From Photobacterium lutimaris (GTDB lineage: Bacteria; Pseudomonadota; Gammaproteobacteria; Enterobacterales; Vibrionaceae), in assembly GCF_003025555.1 (NCBI RefSeq), contig NZ_PYMH01000016.1:28987-92986 (forward strand): DNA of 64,000 nucleotides. The letters run 5' to 3'. The notes under the pieces were generated by a model that was not told the origin of the DNA, made no database searches, and saw nothing but the letters and a program-made list of their open reading frames with translations. This document shows positions 33,921-42,907 of this stretch, one piece after another (the first letter of the stretch is position 1; every line of letters begins with the position of its first letter). The position numbers and the translations under genes were made by a program.

Positions 33921-35537
33921 ATGAACCTATTACGGCATTATGGAGTAAGAGCCAAATTATTGGCATTAATTACCATTGCAGTTATTTTGATGCTGTTTAA
34001 TGCAGCATTTCAGGCCAATGAGAGTTACCTAACTGATATAGCCGATCGCAAGGTCTCGATGCAGGAACAAGTGAAAGCCGCTATATCCTTGGTCCAATAC
34101 TATTCGGACAAATATCCACTTGATCAGCATACTGCCCAGCAGGAAGCTAAATCAGCACTTTCAGCCATGCGCTTTGATGGAGGTAACTATTTTTGGGTAA
34201 TTGCGACAGACAATACCCTGGTTATGCACCCCTTGCGCCAGCAGCAGGAAGGGCAATCGATGCAAGCGATTACGGATGCATCGGGTAAGCAGCACTGGCA
34301 TGAGATGACCACCATAGGTCGACGTTCGGGGAGCGGGTTTTTAGATTATGCCTGGATCGCCCCTGGCGGTGAGGTCTCAGAGAAAATCTCCTATGTTGAG
34401 AACTTTTCTAAATGGGGATGGGTGATCGGCACCGGTGTCCATTTAATGGATATTGAAGATCGCTTCTTTGACAGCCTTGTTTTCCTATTAGGCGTCAGCC
34501 TTGTCACTATCTTTATCTTGGTTGGGTTAGGGCTTTGGATCAGCAACGATATTAGCCAGCCGCTCCAACAATTGACCGATAGGGTTAGAAAGTTGGAGCA
34601 GGGTGATTTGACCCAAAATTTCACGATGGATCGCCACGACGAAATTGGTCAAATTGCACAAGTGCTTCATCAGGCCTCTTCTTCTCTGCGAATGACTCTC
34701 CAAGCCGCTAACCTCAATGCCCAACAGTCGGCAAGTATGGCAGGAACCATTGCTGCTGCTAGTGAACAGTGTGCGCAATCCATTACCGAGCAAAACCAGC
34801 AGCTGGCACAACTGGCCACGGCGATGGAAGAGATGAGCGCAACAATTACTGATGTGGCGAAGAATGCTGAGACGGTTTCTTCTTCGACCTCTGAAATTAA
34901 TGTTCAGGTAGATGCCAGCAACCAGCGTATGGTGCTGGCGATGGCCGCTATTCACAGCGTTTCGCAGGGAATAGAGCATTCTGATCAGCGCGTGGGTGAA
35001 CTAAAAGGCGGGGTCGAAGAAATTGGCCATGTGACCCAGGTGATCCAAGGGATTTCGGAGCAAACCAATTTGCTCGCACTCAATGCTGCGATTGAAGCTG
35101 CCCGTGCGGGTGAACAGGGGCGGGGATTTGCAGTTGTTGCTGACGAGGTACGTAACCTTGCGAGCCGTACCCAGCAGTCGACGATAGAGATTCAGGACAC
35201 TATCGATAAGCTGACACAAAGTACATTAAATACCGTGAAGTCGATGGCGGAGAGTACCGAGCAGACCCAATACAGTGTTGAACATACCGAACAGGTCCAA
35301 AATGAACTCAATCGTATTGCCGGCTTGGTGACTGAAGCTAATGATATGATCATGCAGGTTGCAACGGCGGCAGAGCAACAAGGTACGGTAACTGAAGAGG
35401 TGAATAATACGGTTACCCTTATCTATACCGCGACCGAAGATATCAGTAAAGCGGCTCAGCACTTGGCATCGGAAAGCCATTCATTGACTGAGGCTGCAGC
35501 GACGCTAGGTGATCAGCTTAAGAAGTTTAAAGTGTAA
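33921..35537 (+). CDS. Methyl-accepting chemotaxis protein with single Cache domain
   Basis: A 538-residue chemoreceptor. Transmembrane helix one is at about 12-28. A periplasmic sCache_2-type sensor (DGGNYFWVIATDNTLVMHP, NFSKWGWVIGTGVHLMDIE) spans about 30-188. Transmembrane helix two (LVFLLGVSLVTIFILVGLGLW) is followed by a HAMP domain and a long cytoplasmic coiled coil. The highly conserved tip reads GISEQTNLLALNAAIEAARAGEQGRGFAVVADEVRNLA. It lacks a C-terminal CheR-docking pentapeptide. sCache_2 domains often bind small organic acids. Single-gene unit. Confidence 0.92.
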   Translation: MNLLRHYGVRAKLLALITIAVILMLFNAAFQANESYLTDIADRKVSMQEQVKAAISLVQYYSDKYPLDQHTAQQEAKSALSAMRFDGGNYFWVIATDNTLVMHPLRQQQEGQSMQAITDASGKQHWHEMTTIGRRSGSGFLDYAWIAPGGEVSEKISYVENFSKWGWVIGTGVHLMDIEDRFFDSLVFLLGVSLVTIFILVGLGLWISNDISQPLQQLTDRVRKLEQGDLTQNFTMDRHDEIGQIAQVLHQASSSLRMTLQAANLNAQQSASMAGTIAAASEQCAQSITEQNQQLAQLATAMEEMSATITDVAKNAETVSSSTSEINVQVDASNQRMVLAMAAIHSVSQGIEHSDQRVGELKGGVEEIGHVTQVIQGISEQTNLLALNAAIEAARAGEQGRGFAVVADEVRNLASRTQQSTIEIQDTIDKLTQSTLNTVKSMAESTEQTQYSVEHTEQVQNELNRIAGLVTEANDMIMQVATAAEQQGTVTEEVNNTVTLIYTATEDISKAAQHLASESHSLTEAAATLGDQLKKFKV

Positions 35538-35567
35538 TTTTCCCAGCCCAACATAAACCCAATCTAC

Positions 35568-35603
35568 AAAAGCTCTAGTCTTCCGGCTAGAGCTTTTTGT
35601 TTT
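35568..35603 (+). terminator. Terminator after the chemoreceptor gene
   Basis: Eight-base arms AGCTCTAG and CTAGAGCT, plus flanking A-T pairs, with an eight-base loop and a T run. Confidence 0.8.
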
Positions 35604-35784
35604 TGAGTCATTCAACATGATGATAATAAAGTAAATATGGCGATGCATGTAAGCTTTGCGAAAAAGAAAGAGGTAGATTCCATTGATCGTAATTAATGGC
35701 ATACAAAGACGTTCCTCATTGGCATCTCTTACCATAAAACTGATACCGTTTTAGGTTGTTATCCTCACGGAAGGGGGAGTGAGT

Positions 35785-36825
35785 ATGTGTTCAGCCTTAG
35801 GTTTAATGGCGACTGAAAACACAGTATTAGGTGTAAATTACGATTTTCAGTTTGACCATGGCATGGTGGTGCTCAATCCACGCTATTTAAATAAATGTGA
35901 CAAGTTGCCGCTTGGTGAGCGACTCTACTGGAAGAGTCTGTATGGTTCGGTCACCCTAGTCCAGTTTGGCTGCGAGCTTCCAAGCGGTGGGATGAATGAA
36001 AGGGGGCTGAGTATTCACTTACTCGAGCAGCGTGATGCTGTTTATCCGCCACTGGACCAATCTGAGTCTATTTTGAGTGAGTTACAATGGATTCAATATC
36101 AATTAGATATGAGCCAAAACGTCGAGGAAGTTGTCGCCAGTTTAGACCGCGTGAAGCTGCAGTCCCATTTTATTTCTCTCCATTATGTTGTTGCCGATAG
36201 CGTCGGGCACGCCGCTGTTATCGAGTTTGTTGGCGGACGGATAGAGGTGACAAGGTATGATACCGGTCAAACCTTGGTACTGACCAATCATAGCTTGGCA
36301 AAGTGCAAGCTCAATCAAAGCGAACCAAGCAAGATTGCTGAAAATCCTTCTTGGTCCCGTTTTTTCCAGCTGCAAGAGATAAGCGCGTCCTATCTTGTCG
36401 GCGGGGATCCTGAATCCTTTATTCTTAACGCCCTTAATGAAGTGGCTATTGCTGGTAAGCCATTGGAAGGTGATTCTAAATTTAACGCTTTGCGTCGTAT
36501 CGGTCGCTTCAGGACTTGCTGGCAGGTGCTTTTTTCACCAGCAAAGAAAACAATAAAGTTTAATCATTTTGCAAATGGGAGAGGGTTCGAAATCAGTTTG
36601 GCAGACTGGGACTTTTCTTCAGTACAGAACCGTATGAGTTGTGAGTTCAATTCACTGCCAAGTGGTGGAGAAAGACTGAACCTGAGCTTTTATACCCAAG
36701 ATGAAAACCGCCGCATAGTGGAAACATCGTATCGACCTTATCGTCGCTATTTCCCTGCGCATTTTGTCGAGGATATTGTCCGCTTTCCTGATGAATTTGT
36801 CGTATCAGAGATGAGCCAATCATAG
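35785..36825 (+). CDS. Choloylglycine-hydrolase / penicillin V acylase family enzyme
   Basis: A 346-residue Ntn-hydrolase. The start at 35785 gives MCSALGLMATENTVLGVNYDF, placing Cys2 at the N-terminus after methionine removal, as required for the nucleophile of this family. GGGGGAG lies five bases before that ATG; an in-frame GTG at 35779 would bury the cysteine. The family aspartate (NYDF), an Asn-rich loop (SGGMNERGLSI) and the TNHS segment are visible. Members cleave linear amides such as bile-salt conjugates, penicillin V or acyl-homoserine lactones; there is no signal peptide, so this one is cytoplasmic. The substrate is undetermined. Confidence 0.82.
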   Translation: MCSALGLMATENTVLGVNYDFQFDHGMVVLNPRYLNKCDKLPLGERLYWKSLYGSVTLVQFGCELPSGGMNERGLSIHLLEQRDAVYPPLDQSESILSELQWIQYQLDMSQNVEEVVASLDRVKLQSHFISLHYVVADSVGHAAVIEFVGGRIEVTRYDTGQTLVLTNHSLAKCKLNQSEPSKIAENPSWSRFFQLQEISASYLVGGDPESFILNALNEVAIAGKPLEGDSKFNALRRIGRFRTCWQVLFSPAKKTIKFNHFANGRGFEISLADWDFSSVQNRMSCEFNSLPSGGERLNLSFYTQDENRRIVETSYRPYRRYFPAHFVEDIVRFPDEFVVSEMSQS

Positions 36826-36922
36826 GTCTTGCCATGATCATCGTGGGCACTGGGTGATATCGGCTGGGGCGTTTTATTACAATGTCAGGCGGCAAATACC
36901 GCCTGAAGTCATTTGGGATGGC

Positions 36923-37357
36923 TTATTTAGTTAATGCTTGATTTAGCCACTGGTCAAATTGCCCTTTCGGTAAAGCGCCATTGATAGTCTCAACCATTTG
37001 GCCGTTTTTAAATACCATGATGGTTGGGATACTACGGATACGGTATTGTGCCGCCAGTGCTTGCTGTGCTTCAGTATCAATTTTGACAAAACGCACGTCA
37101 CCATTACGCTCTTTTGCAACATCTTCGAAGATCGGGGCGAAGCCAACACATGGATTACACCATGGGGCCCAAAAATCAACCACAACAGGCTTATCGCTTT
37201 GGATAAGAGCAAGGAAGTTATCCGCGGTTCCTTCGATTGGCATACCATCTAGCAAGCGATCCTTGCAGGCACCGCAATTAGCGATGTCGTTTACTCGCTC
37301 TGTGGGTATACGGTTCATAGCCTTGCAGTGAGGACAGCGGGTAGTCATTGTAGTCAT
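36923..37357 (-). CDS. trxC: Thioredoxin 2 (TrxC)
   Basis: A 144-residue thioredoxin with the N-terminal zinc ribbon of TrxC (CPHC and CGAC pairs) followed by a thioredoxin fold (PVVVDFWAPWCNPCVGFAPIFEDVAKE, SIPTIMVFKNG). The active site is C67-N68-P69-C70, with Asn in place of the usual Gly, which should shift its redox potential. Everything else agrees with E. coli TrxC. The gene is convergent with the Ntn-hydrolase gene. A weak hairpin (36885-36906, TCAGGCGG and CCGCCTGA arms) lies 3' of the stop. Confidence 0.9.
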   Translation of the reverse strand: MTTMTTRCPHCKAMNRIPTERVNDIANCGACKDRLLDGMPIEGTADNFLALIQSDKPVVVDFWAPWCNPCVGFAPIFEDVAKERNGDVRFVKIDTEAQQALAAQYRIRSIPTIMVFKNGQMVETINGALPKGQFDQWLNQALTK

Positions 37358-37521
37358 AATCGATTTCCAGTAAGTCTTGTTTCTTACTAATTTAACGACT
37401 ACCCAAGTATAAGCAAAGCAGGATTAACAGATTATCGTGATAGAAATAATCTATCGGTTAGGTTTACCTCAGTGTTTACAGTCGTTATATCGTTGTTTGT
37501 TATTTATCTTCTGGTTAAGGC

Positions 37522-37719
37522 TCAGTGGATCAGTCCTAGTTCTTTTGCTTCCTCAATGGTTAGACCGCTAGCACGGATGTCGCGAAGCATCTCAATACGG
37601 CGTCGAGCCTCAGCTTGCTGGCGTTTGTTTTGGGAGATATGTGAAGCGGTTTCATCTTTGAAATCCCACTTAGAAGACACATCTGAAATCTCGTTATGGT
37701 CGATAGAATTGATAGACAC
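37522..37719 (-). CDS. Small charged hypothetical protein
   Basis: A 65-residue protein with a GTG start and an excellent AGGAGG seven bases upstream. It begins MSINSIDHNEISDVSSKWDF and ends in a highly charged helix, EARRRIEMLRDIRASGLTIE, followed by EAKELGLIH. It has no membrane segment or cysteine. Short Arg/Glu-rich proteins of this kind are common next to tRNA or cell-division genes, but I cannot name a family. It is upstream of trxC on the same strand, 165 bases away. Confidence 0.7.
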   Translation of the reverse strand: MSINSIDHNEISDVSSKWDFKDETASHISQNKRQQAEARRRIEMLRDIRASGLTIEEAKELGLIH

Positions 37720-38109
37720 AATTACCTCCTGAAGTATTCCTGCGTCGAAATCAACTTATCTTTATCAGACGATTTTGATGGCGTTAAGACGTTCCGATCG
37801 ACTTTGTGACACATCCCAAAAATGTGCAAATTGTATGAAATCTTGCTTTTATCCCTACACAAACAAAGGTAGTGTTGATGGTTCCACCCCAGCAAAAAAA
37901 CACGTTGTCAGATCACTTTTTCTATTCTCCCTTATTCAATCTCTTAGAAGGCTAAATCAATACTACTGATAGGTTGATAAATGAACTGTTAAGTGTTTGT
38001 TTATTAATATGTTCGTCTGTATTTTGATAGGATTGGTTGCTGTGTGAACACTTGGCCTTGGGGAGGGTTTACACGGTCAGGAATATCCCTTAATATTCAC
38101 CGCACTTAC
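37720..38109. other. Intergenic region before the tRNA genes
   Basis: About 390 bases. A 64-codon frame at 37775 has no ribosome binding site and an implausible composition. The last 100 bases should carry the tRNA-Ser promoter. Confidence 0.4.
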
Positions 38110-38200
38110 GGAGAGATGGCTGAGTGGTTGAAAGCACCGGTCTTGAAAACCGGCATACGTTTGTAGCGTATCTAGGGTTCAAATCCCTATCTCTCCGCCA
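38110..38200 (+). tRNA. tRNA-Ser (anticodon UGA)
   Basis: A 91-base class II tRNA with encoded CCA. Acceptor arms GGAGAGA and TCTCTCC pair. The anticodon loop is CTTGAAAA with TGA at its centre, the variable arm is long (TACGTTTGTAGCGTA), and the T-loop is GGTTCAAATCC. Confidence 0.97.
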
Positions 38201-38328
38201 CATTTCAATAGTCAGTAGTAATACTGGTTATTTGACCTTCTGGGAAAGCAGGGTTCAAATCCTCCATTTCCAGAGCGTCTCCATCAGATTCTACAAGTTA
38301 GGTTAGTAACCGAGCTTGGCAAAGAATT

Positions 38329-38405
38329 GGAGCGGTAGTTCAGTTGGTTAGAATACCGGCCTGTCACGCCGGGGGTCGCGGGTTCGAGTCCCGTCCGCTC
38401 CGCCA
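38329..38405 (+). tRNA. tRNA-Asp (anticodon GUC)
   Basis: A 77-base tRNA with encoded CCA. Acceptor arms GGAGCGG and CCGCTCC pair. The anticodon loop is CTGTCAC and the T-loop is GGTTCGAGTCC. Confidence 0.97.
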
Positions 38406-38605
38406 CTACAACGAAGCCTCGTCAGAAATGACGGGGCTTTTTTGTATGCGTTGAGTTAGGTGTTCGCCCTTCGGTCGAATGAGTCCCGCAGGGAGGCCTG
38501 CCCGACGTGTGCGACCCCAGCCGCTCCGCCACTACAACGAAGCCTCGTCAGAAAGACCGGGACGCGCAGTTGGGGCTTTTTTATATGCGTTGAGTTTAGG
38601 CGTTG
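38395..38605 (+). repeat. Tandem duplication of the tRNA-Asp 3' end and its terminator
   Basis: A 34-base stretch covering the acceptor 3' strand, CCA and the start of the terminator (38395-38428) is repeated exactly at 38521-38554. The tail (GGGGCTTTTTT, then TATGCGTTGAGTT) is repeated at about 38433 and 38572. The second copy lacks an intact tRNA body, so it is the remnant of a lost tRNA-Asp gene or of a small rearrangement. Confidence 0.75.
38415..38444 (+). terminator. Terminator after tRNA-Asp
   Basis: Ten-base arms AGCCTCGTCA and TGACGGGGCT (one G-T pair) around GAAA, followed by T6. Confidence 0.85.
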
Positions 38606-38611
38606 CGTATA

Positions 38612-38645
38612 AAAAGGAGAAAGGCGTGAACCTTTCTCCTTTTAT
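38612..38645. terminator. Bidirectional terminator
   Basis: Thirteen-base arms AAAAGGAGAAAGG and CCTTTCTCCTTTT with a six-base loop. It lies between the tRNA cluster and the convergent lipoprotein gene. Confidence 0.85.
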
Positions 38646-38670
38646 TAGCTGTTATTTGCGCGATAACGGC

Positions 38671-39903
38671 CTACTGCTCTTCACTTCGAATCAGCGGGAT
38701 AGGTGCGTGGATTTCTGTTGGTGGAACGTCATGAAGTTCCGTTTCGCCGGTGACATGGTTGTGGTACACACGTAATGATTGGCCACTGTGAGTCGTGCCC
38801 ATAACGAAAATACCGTTTGAATAACGCAGTACACCATTAATAACGTCAAAATCCGCAAAGGCTCCGCTCTCTAGTAGGTTATCACTATGATAAAGATCGG
38901 TTCTTAAGTCGATATATGACAGGTGGGCTTCATTCAAATCATCATTTTTTTGGTATATATACAAAGCGGCATTGGTACCAGAGTAACTCGGAATGAGCTC
39001 ACCGGTTGGGTTGTTATCTTGGACTAATGGCGCGACTATTTTTCTTACTGGATCAAACGTTACTACACCTGTGACAGCGGTAAAATCACCATCCGCGTTG
39101 AACGCAGAATAAGAGCCAGTGAAATAGCCGAAACGATGACCTTCGTGAATATCGTCATTAAACTGATAGCCTTGGCGAAGGGTAGGCTGAAGTGGAATTA
39201 ACTCACCGGTATCAAGGTTGAGTATTTGCACCTCTCGTAGCAGAGTACTAGGGATCCCCTCACCTGAGACGTCTTTGCTGTATTCAGTGAGCAATAAGTT
39301 TTTATACTGTAATGAAGCCGCAGTGTATGCGTCTCTTTCCAGGCCTGAGTTTACTCGGCTCCAATCCTGACCATCGGGGCTATCTTTACTTGCAACATAC
39401 ATATCTATCTGGCTGTTATACCCAGCTCGGCTATGTGATATTGCATGAAAATCACCCGAGTAGGCGAATGCTTCCGGATTGCTATATTGCATATCGGTAC
39501 CCTCGCGCTCATAAGGGCTGCGGAACTGCTGGTTTTCCCAAATTAACAAGCGCTCTTTAGATACAGAGCTTATTTTGCGGAACTTATCACGACGCGGGAT
39601 ATATAGTTTTTCACCTTTTGTATCGGTTTTTAATACACCATATCTTTCTGCGTAGTAGTCCGTTAACTCCTCGTTATAGATAAAATCTAGGCACAATGGT
39701 TGTGCATCGGTTTCTCCAAATGGCAGACTTATAATATGACAGTCAATTCTTCTGCCATCATGGGTGAGATTTAGGTCAGGGAAGTATCCTTTGAGAATGA
39801 GTTGGTCACTCATCGCAATCGCTTGATCAACATCACATCGGAAATATGGCTGATTAATTTCGAATACTGTTTCTACATCGAGTTTTTCTTCTGAACCAGT
39901 CAT
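38671..39903 (-). CDS. Hypothetical lipoprotein with an apparent 5' frameshift
   Basis: A 410-residue open frame from the first in-frame ATG. The frame stays open for about 60 more codons upstream without any start codon. That stretch encodes a lipobox-like SLLLLGCDDSKNES before meeting a stop. Removing one G in the run ACCGGCAA near 40085 would join it to a GTG-started n-region (RTTPIWYRRYFTVT), giving a complete lipoprotein signal. So the gene is probably frameshifted, or the sequence has an error. The body has repeated beta-strand segments with DG and DS turns (FSYSAFNADGDF, NGVLRYSNGIFVMG), suggestive of a beta-propeller. Function unknown. Confidence 0.65.
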   Translation of the reverse strand: MTGSEEKLDVETVFEINQPYFRCDVDQAIAMSDQLILKGYFPDLNLTHDGRRIDCHIISLPFGETDAQPLCLDFIYNEELTDYYAERYGVLKTDTKGEKLYIPRRDKFRKISSVSKERLLIWENQQFRSPYEREGTDMQYSNPEAFAYSGDFHAISHSRAGYNSQIDMYVASKDSPDGQDWSRVNSGLERDAYTAASLQYKNLLLTEYSKDVSGEGIPSTLLREVQILNLDTGELIPLQPTLRQGYQFNDDIHEGHRFGYFTGSYSAFNADGDFTAVTGVVTFDPVRKIVAPLVQDNNPTGELIPSYSGTNAALYIYQKNDDLNEAHLSYIDLRTDLYHSDNLLESGAFADFDVINGVLRYSNGIFVMGTTHSGQSLRVYHNHVTGETELHDVPPTEIHAPIPLIRSEEQ

Positions 39904-40311
39904 TTTGACGAGGTCTTTACATTGGAGCTCACCATAATAACTTTCATTATTTGTTAGTGAATCTATGTTGCTGCTTTGATTTAGATTACCAAATGCAAAA
40001 CCTTTAGCATTAAGTGTATTAATCGAGTATGAATGGCTCTCATTTTTACTGTCATCGCAGCCGAGTAATAATAGACTCGTAATTGCCGGTTACTGTGAAA
40101 TATCGGCGGTACCAGATTGGCGTCGTTCTCACAGATGATTGGCCGGGAAAAAGTGTAAAGCTACGCTTTTTGACTGTTTATCTGTGCGACCTTCTTTACA
40201 CCGACAGCTGACATCGAAGTTAGATTTTGATCCTATAAGCTATCGAAATAGGTTTCAATATTGTGTATCCTCCTTTTTTGAACGTTGTTTTATTTGGTGT
40301 AGGTTGGTTAC

Positions 40312-41031
40312 ATGTTAAAGATTGTGTTGGTTGAAGATGATGAAAAGCTGTGTGAGTTACTGGCAAATTACCTTCGGCAGCAGCAGTTTGAGGTGATCAC
40401 AGTACATGATGGGCTTCAGGCCCCTGATGTGATTATCAGCCACCAACCAGATCTTGTGGTATTGGATCTCATGTTACCGGGCATGGACGGATTGAGTATC
40501 TGCCGTAAGATCCGAGGTAAGGTACAGAGTAAAATTATGATCCTGACTGCTAGCGATGATGATATCGATCATGTCGCCGGGCTGGAAGTCGGGGGCGATG
40601 ACTTTGTCAATAAGCCGATTAAGCCTCGCGTACTCTTGGCAAGGATCCGGATGTTGCTGCGCCGCCAGATCACTGACTCGGCATTGGGCTGTGATCAACA
40701 GGGCCATATGTCATCAGATGAATTGGAACACCGTTATGGGACGCTGACAGTTAATCATCGTAGCCGTAACTGTGAAATGAATGGTGAAACCGTATGCCTG
40801 ACTGACAGTGAATTCAACTTATTGTGGCTGCTGGCAAGCCATCCCGATGAAGTGCTGACGCGGGAGTTTTTGGTCATGGAAACTCGCGGCATCAAATATG
40901 ATGGTTTGGATCGCACCATTGACAATAAGATTGTCACTCTTCGCAAAAAACTGGGCGATAACCCGTCTCTCCCTCGAAAAATTATTACTGTACGCGGCAA
41001 AGGGTATTTGTTTGTGCCTGATCGTTGGTAG
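40312..41031 (+). CDS. rstA: Response regulator, OmpR family (RstA-like)
   Basis: A 239-residue two-component regulator. The receiver domain (IVLVEDDEKLCELL) has phospho-acceptor D52 in VVLDLMLPG and the conserved lysine K101 in VNKPIKP. The winged-helix output domain (FNLLWLLASHPDEVLTREFL, GLDRTIDNKIVTLRKKLGD, IITVRGKGYLF) follows E. coli RstA, including the GIKYDGLDR stretch. It is followed nine bases later by its kinase. In enterobacteria RstAB responds to low magnesium and acid; the signal here is unknown. Confidence 0.9.
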   Translation: MLKIVLVEDDEKLCELLANYLRQQQFEVITVHDGLQAPDVIISHQPDLVVLDLMLPGMDGLSICRKIRGKVQSKIMILTASDDDIDHVAGLEVGGDDFVNKPIKPRVLLARIRMLLRRQITDSALGCDQQGHMSSDELEHRYGTLTVNHRSRNCEMNGETVCLTDSEFNLLWLLASHPDEVLTREFLVMETRGIKYDGLDRTIDNKIVTLRKKLGDNPSLPRKIITVRGKGYLFVPDRW

Positions 41032-41040
41032 GTCTAGTCC

Positions 41041-42327
41041 ATGAAGCGTCTCTATTTAGAGTTTTTTATTGGCCTGTCAGGTCTGTTCTTTCTCTGCATC
41101 TTGGTGTTTTCTTTTGTGACTCAGGAGCTCACAACAGACTACGAAGCTGAGCTGGAAATAAGTCATGTTTCGAGTGTCATGCAGATATTGGACGATGTTG
41201 CTGCGCAACGCGGCCAAGCGAAAGCTGATAAGCTATTGGCCGGCTATGCCGAACAAAGTCATCTAACCTATCAAACCTTTAGCTGGGATCAGCTGGGCTT
41301 CACTCAGGCCGAACACAATACACTCAGCCAGCGCGGTGCCTTGTTTGAAGATGAAAACCAGTATTGGGTGGTGTACGGCGATCAAAAGTGGGTGTATTTC
41401 CTTCAGCCTGATACGGAACAAGATTTGTGGCTTATGTTGGATTTGGAGTTCAAATTGCTATGGGTATCTTTTTTCGCCACGTTTGCCCTCTACAGTGCCA
41501 TAATGTTGAAGCTGTTATCCGGCCGTTTTAGGAAGTTGGAACAAGCCACGATGGCTTTTTCGGATGGAGACTTCAAAGTCAGAGCGTCGGAGAAAGCAGG
41601 GGATCGTGTCGGCCGCCTCAATGCCCGTTTTAACCAGATGGCAGATAAGATTTCCGAGTTGATCCAGAGTCATAAGCACCTGACTAATGCTATTGCCCAT
41701 GAGCTCAGAACACCACTTTTCAGAATGCAATGTCAGCTTGATTTATTAGAAGAGTCGACACTGAGTGCTGAGCAAAAAAACACCCTTGCCGGCCTTTATG
41801 AGGATGTCGACGAGCTTGAATCCTTGATTGAAGAGCTGCTGTATTTTGCCAAGATGGAGCGCTCAGGTGTGACATTACAATTGCAGCAGCAGGATGTGTC
41901 TGAAGTATTGCAACGCACGCTTGTTCATTGCCAAAAGGACACCGTTAAGCAACTGATCTTGGACTGCCCCAAACATTGCCTCTTTGATGTTGATGCCCGT
42001 CACCTCGAACGTGCGGTCTCTAATATTATCCGTAATGCTTTTCGGTATGCTGAGCAGAGCATTGTTGTCAAAGCATTTTGCCAAGATAGAGTCTTGACGA
42101 TTCAGGTAGACGATGATGGCTGTGGTATACCTGCGGATGAAAGAGAGAGTGTATTGAAACCGTTTTATCGGGTCGGTACATCTCGAGACAGACAATCTGG
42201 TGGTCACGGTTTGGGCTTGGCGATTGTTGCCCAGGTGGTTTCTCTGCATCAGGGGGAACTGTTAATCAGCGAAAGTGACAGTGGCGGGGCAAGGTTCATT
42301 ATCCGTTTGCCACAGGCACGGTGCTAG
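41041..42327 (+). CDS. rstB: Sensor histidine kinase (RstB-like)
   Basis: A 428-residue inner-membrane kinase. Transmembrane helix one is at about 7-27, the periplasmic sensor spans about 28-135, and helix two is at about 137-157. A HAMP domain (RFRKLEQATMAFSDGDFKVRA) follows. The phospho-acceptor is H220 in AIAHELRTPLFRMQ. The ATPase domain shows the N box (RAVSNIIRNAFRYA), G1 (VDDDGCGIP) and G2 (SGGHGLGLAIV) motifs. It is cotranscribed with the response regulator upstream and ends in a terminator. Confidence 0.92.
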   Translation: MKRLYLEFFIGLSGLFFLCILVFSFVTQELTTDYEAELEISHVSSVMQILDDVAAQRGQAKADKLLAGYAEQSHLTYQTFSWDQLGFTQAEHNTLSQRGALFEDENQYWVVYGDQKWVYFLQPDTEQDLWLMLDLEFKLLWVSFFATFALYSAIMLKLLSGRFRKLEQATMAFSDGDFKVRASEKAGDRVGRLNARFNQMADKISELIQSHKHLTNAIAHELRTPLFRMQCQLDLLEESTLSAEQKNTLAGLYEDVDELESLIEELLYFAKMERSGVTLQLQQQDVSEVLQRTLVHCQKDTVKQLILDCPKHCLFDVDARHLERAVSNIIRNAFRYAEQSIVVKAFCQDRVLTIQVDDDGCGIPADERESVLKPFYRVGTSRDRQSGGHGLGLAIVAQVVSLHQGELLISESDSGGARFIIRLPQARC

Positions 42328-42342
42328 AGCTTATGATTAACC

Positions 42343-42373
42343 AAGAGGAAGCGGCTGCTTCCTCTTATTTTTG
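42343..42373 (+). terminator. Terminator of the rstAB-like operon
   Basis: Ten-base arms AAGAGGAAGC and GCTTCCTCTT around GGCT, followed by ATTTTTGG. Confidence 0.85.
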
Positions 42374-42387
42374 GTCGATAGCCATTG

Positions 42388-42837
42388 TTAACTGGCGAGA
42401 GCAACAAGGTGGAAGATGGCCACGATCCCGGTGAGTTTGTTTCTCATTGGTTGGTAATCCGCAGGGCTATTCTCTTTTTCCACCTCACGTATTTTTTTCT
42501 CGGCAAACCAAATAGCGACAAAGCCAAACAGCAAAACCAGCACAGACCAGACATAGCTTTCTGGTGAATGAAGTAATACCCCCCATGCGATCAGAGCAAA
42601 GAGGTTACTGAGCAACAGGGCATTGCGACTGAGGCTGGTTTTCATATGATCAATGGCATTACCCCATAAAATACCCGACAGAAAGCTCAGGATAACCGCG
42701 CTGTAAGCGATAAACACAGTGTGTGCATCGAGTCCGAACAGGGTTTTGTCAGCCCATATGCAGATCAGACTAAGTGCAAAAGGTGCCAAGCCCAAATAGG
42801 CGAGGCGGGTCATTATTTGATTGGGGCTTGAAGTCAT
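42388..42837 (-). CDS. DUF3429 membrane protein
   Basis: A 149-residue inner-membrane protein with four or five hydrophobic segments. The pattern LAYLGLAPFALSLICIW, then FIAYSAVILSFLSGILWGNAI, matches the DUF3429 family of small membrane proteins. The C-terminus (VALAS) is hydrophobic. Function unknown. It lies downstream of and on the same strand as the next membrane-protein gene, 70 bases apart, so they may be cotranscribed. Confidence 0.82.
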   Translation of the reverse strand: MTSSPNQIMTRLAYLGLAPFALSLICIWADKTLFGLDAHTVFIAYSAVILSFLSGILWGNAIDHMKTSLSRNALLLSNLFALIAWGVLLHSPESYVWSVLVLLFGFVAIWFAEKKIREVEKENSPADYQPMRNKLTGIVAIFHLVALAS

Positions 42838-42907
42838 TGGCGCACTCTCTGTTTATTGGCTATTAAAGCATAGCTGAAGAAAGTGCGGCTCAAGTTGTCT
42901 CGCTCGT

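Noticed and set aside
34527..34979. 150-codon minus-strand frame
   Set aside because: It is opposite the chemoreceptor signalling region and repeats its heptad structure in reverse. Not a gene.
37775..37969. 64-codon frame before the tRNA genes
   Set aside because: It has no ribosome binding site, odd composition, and overlaps the expected promoter region of the tRNAs.
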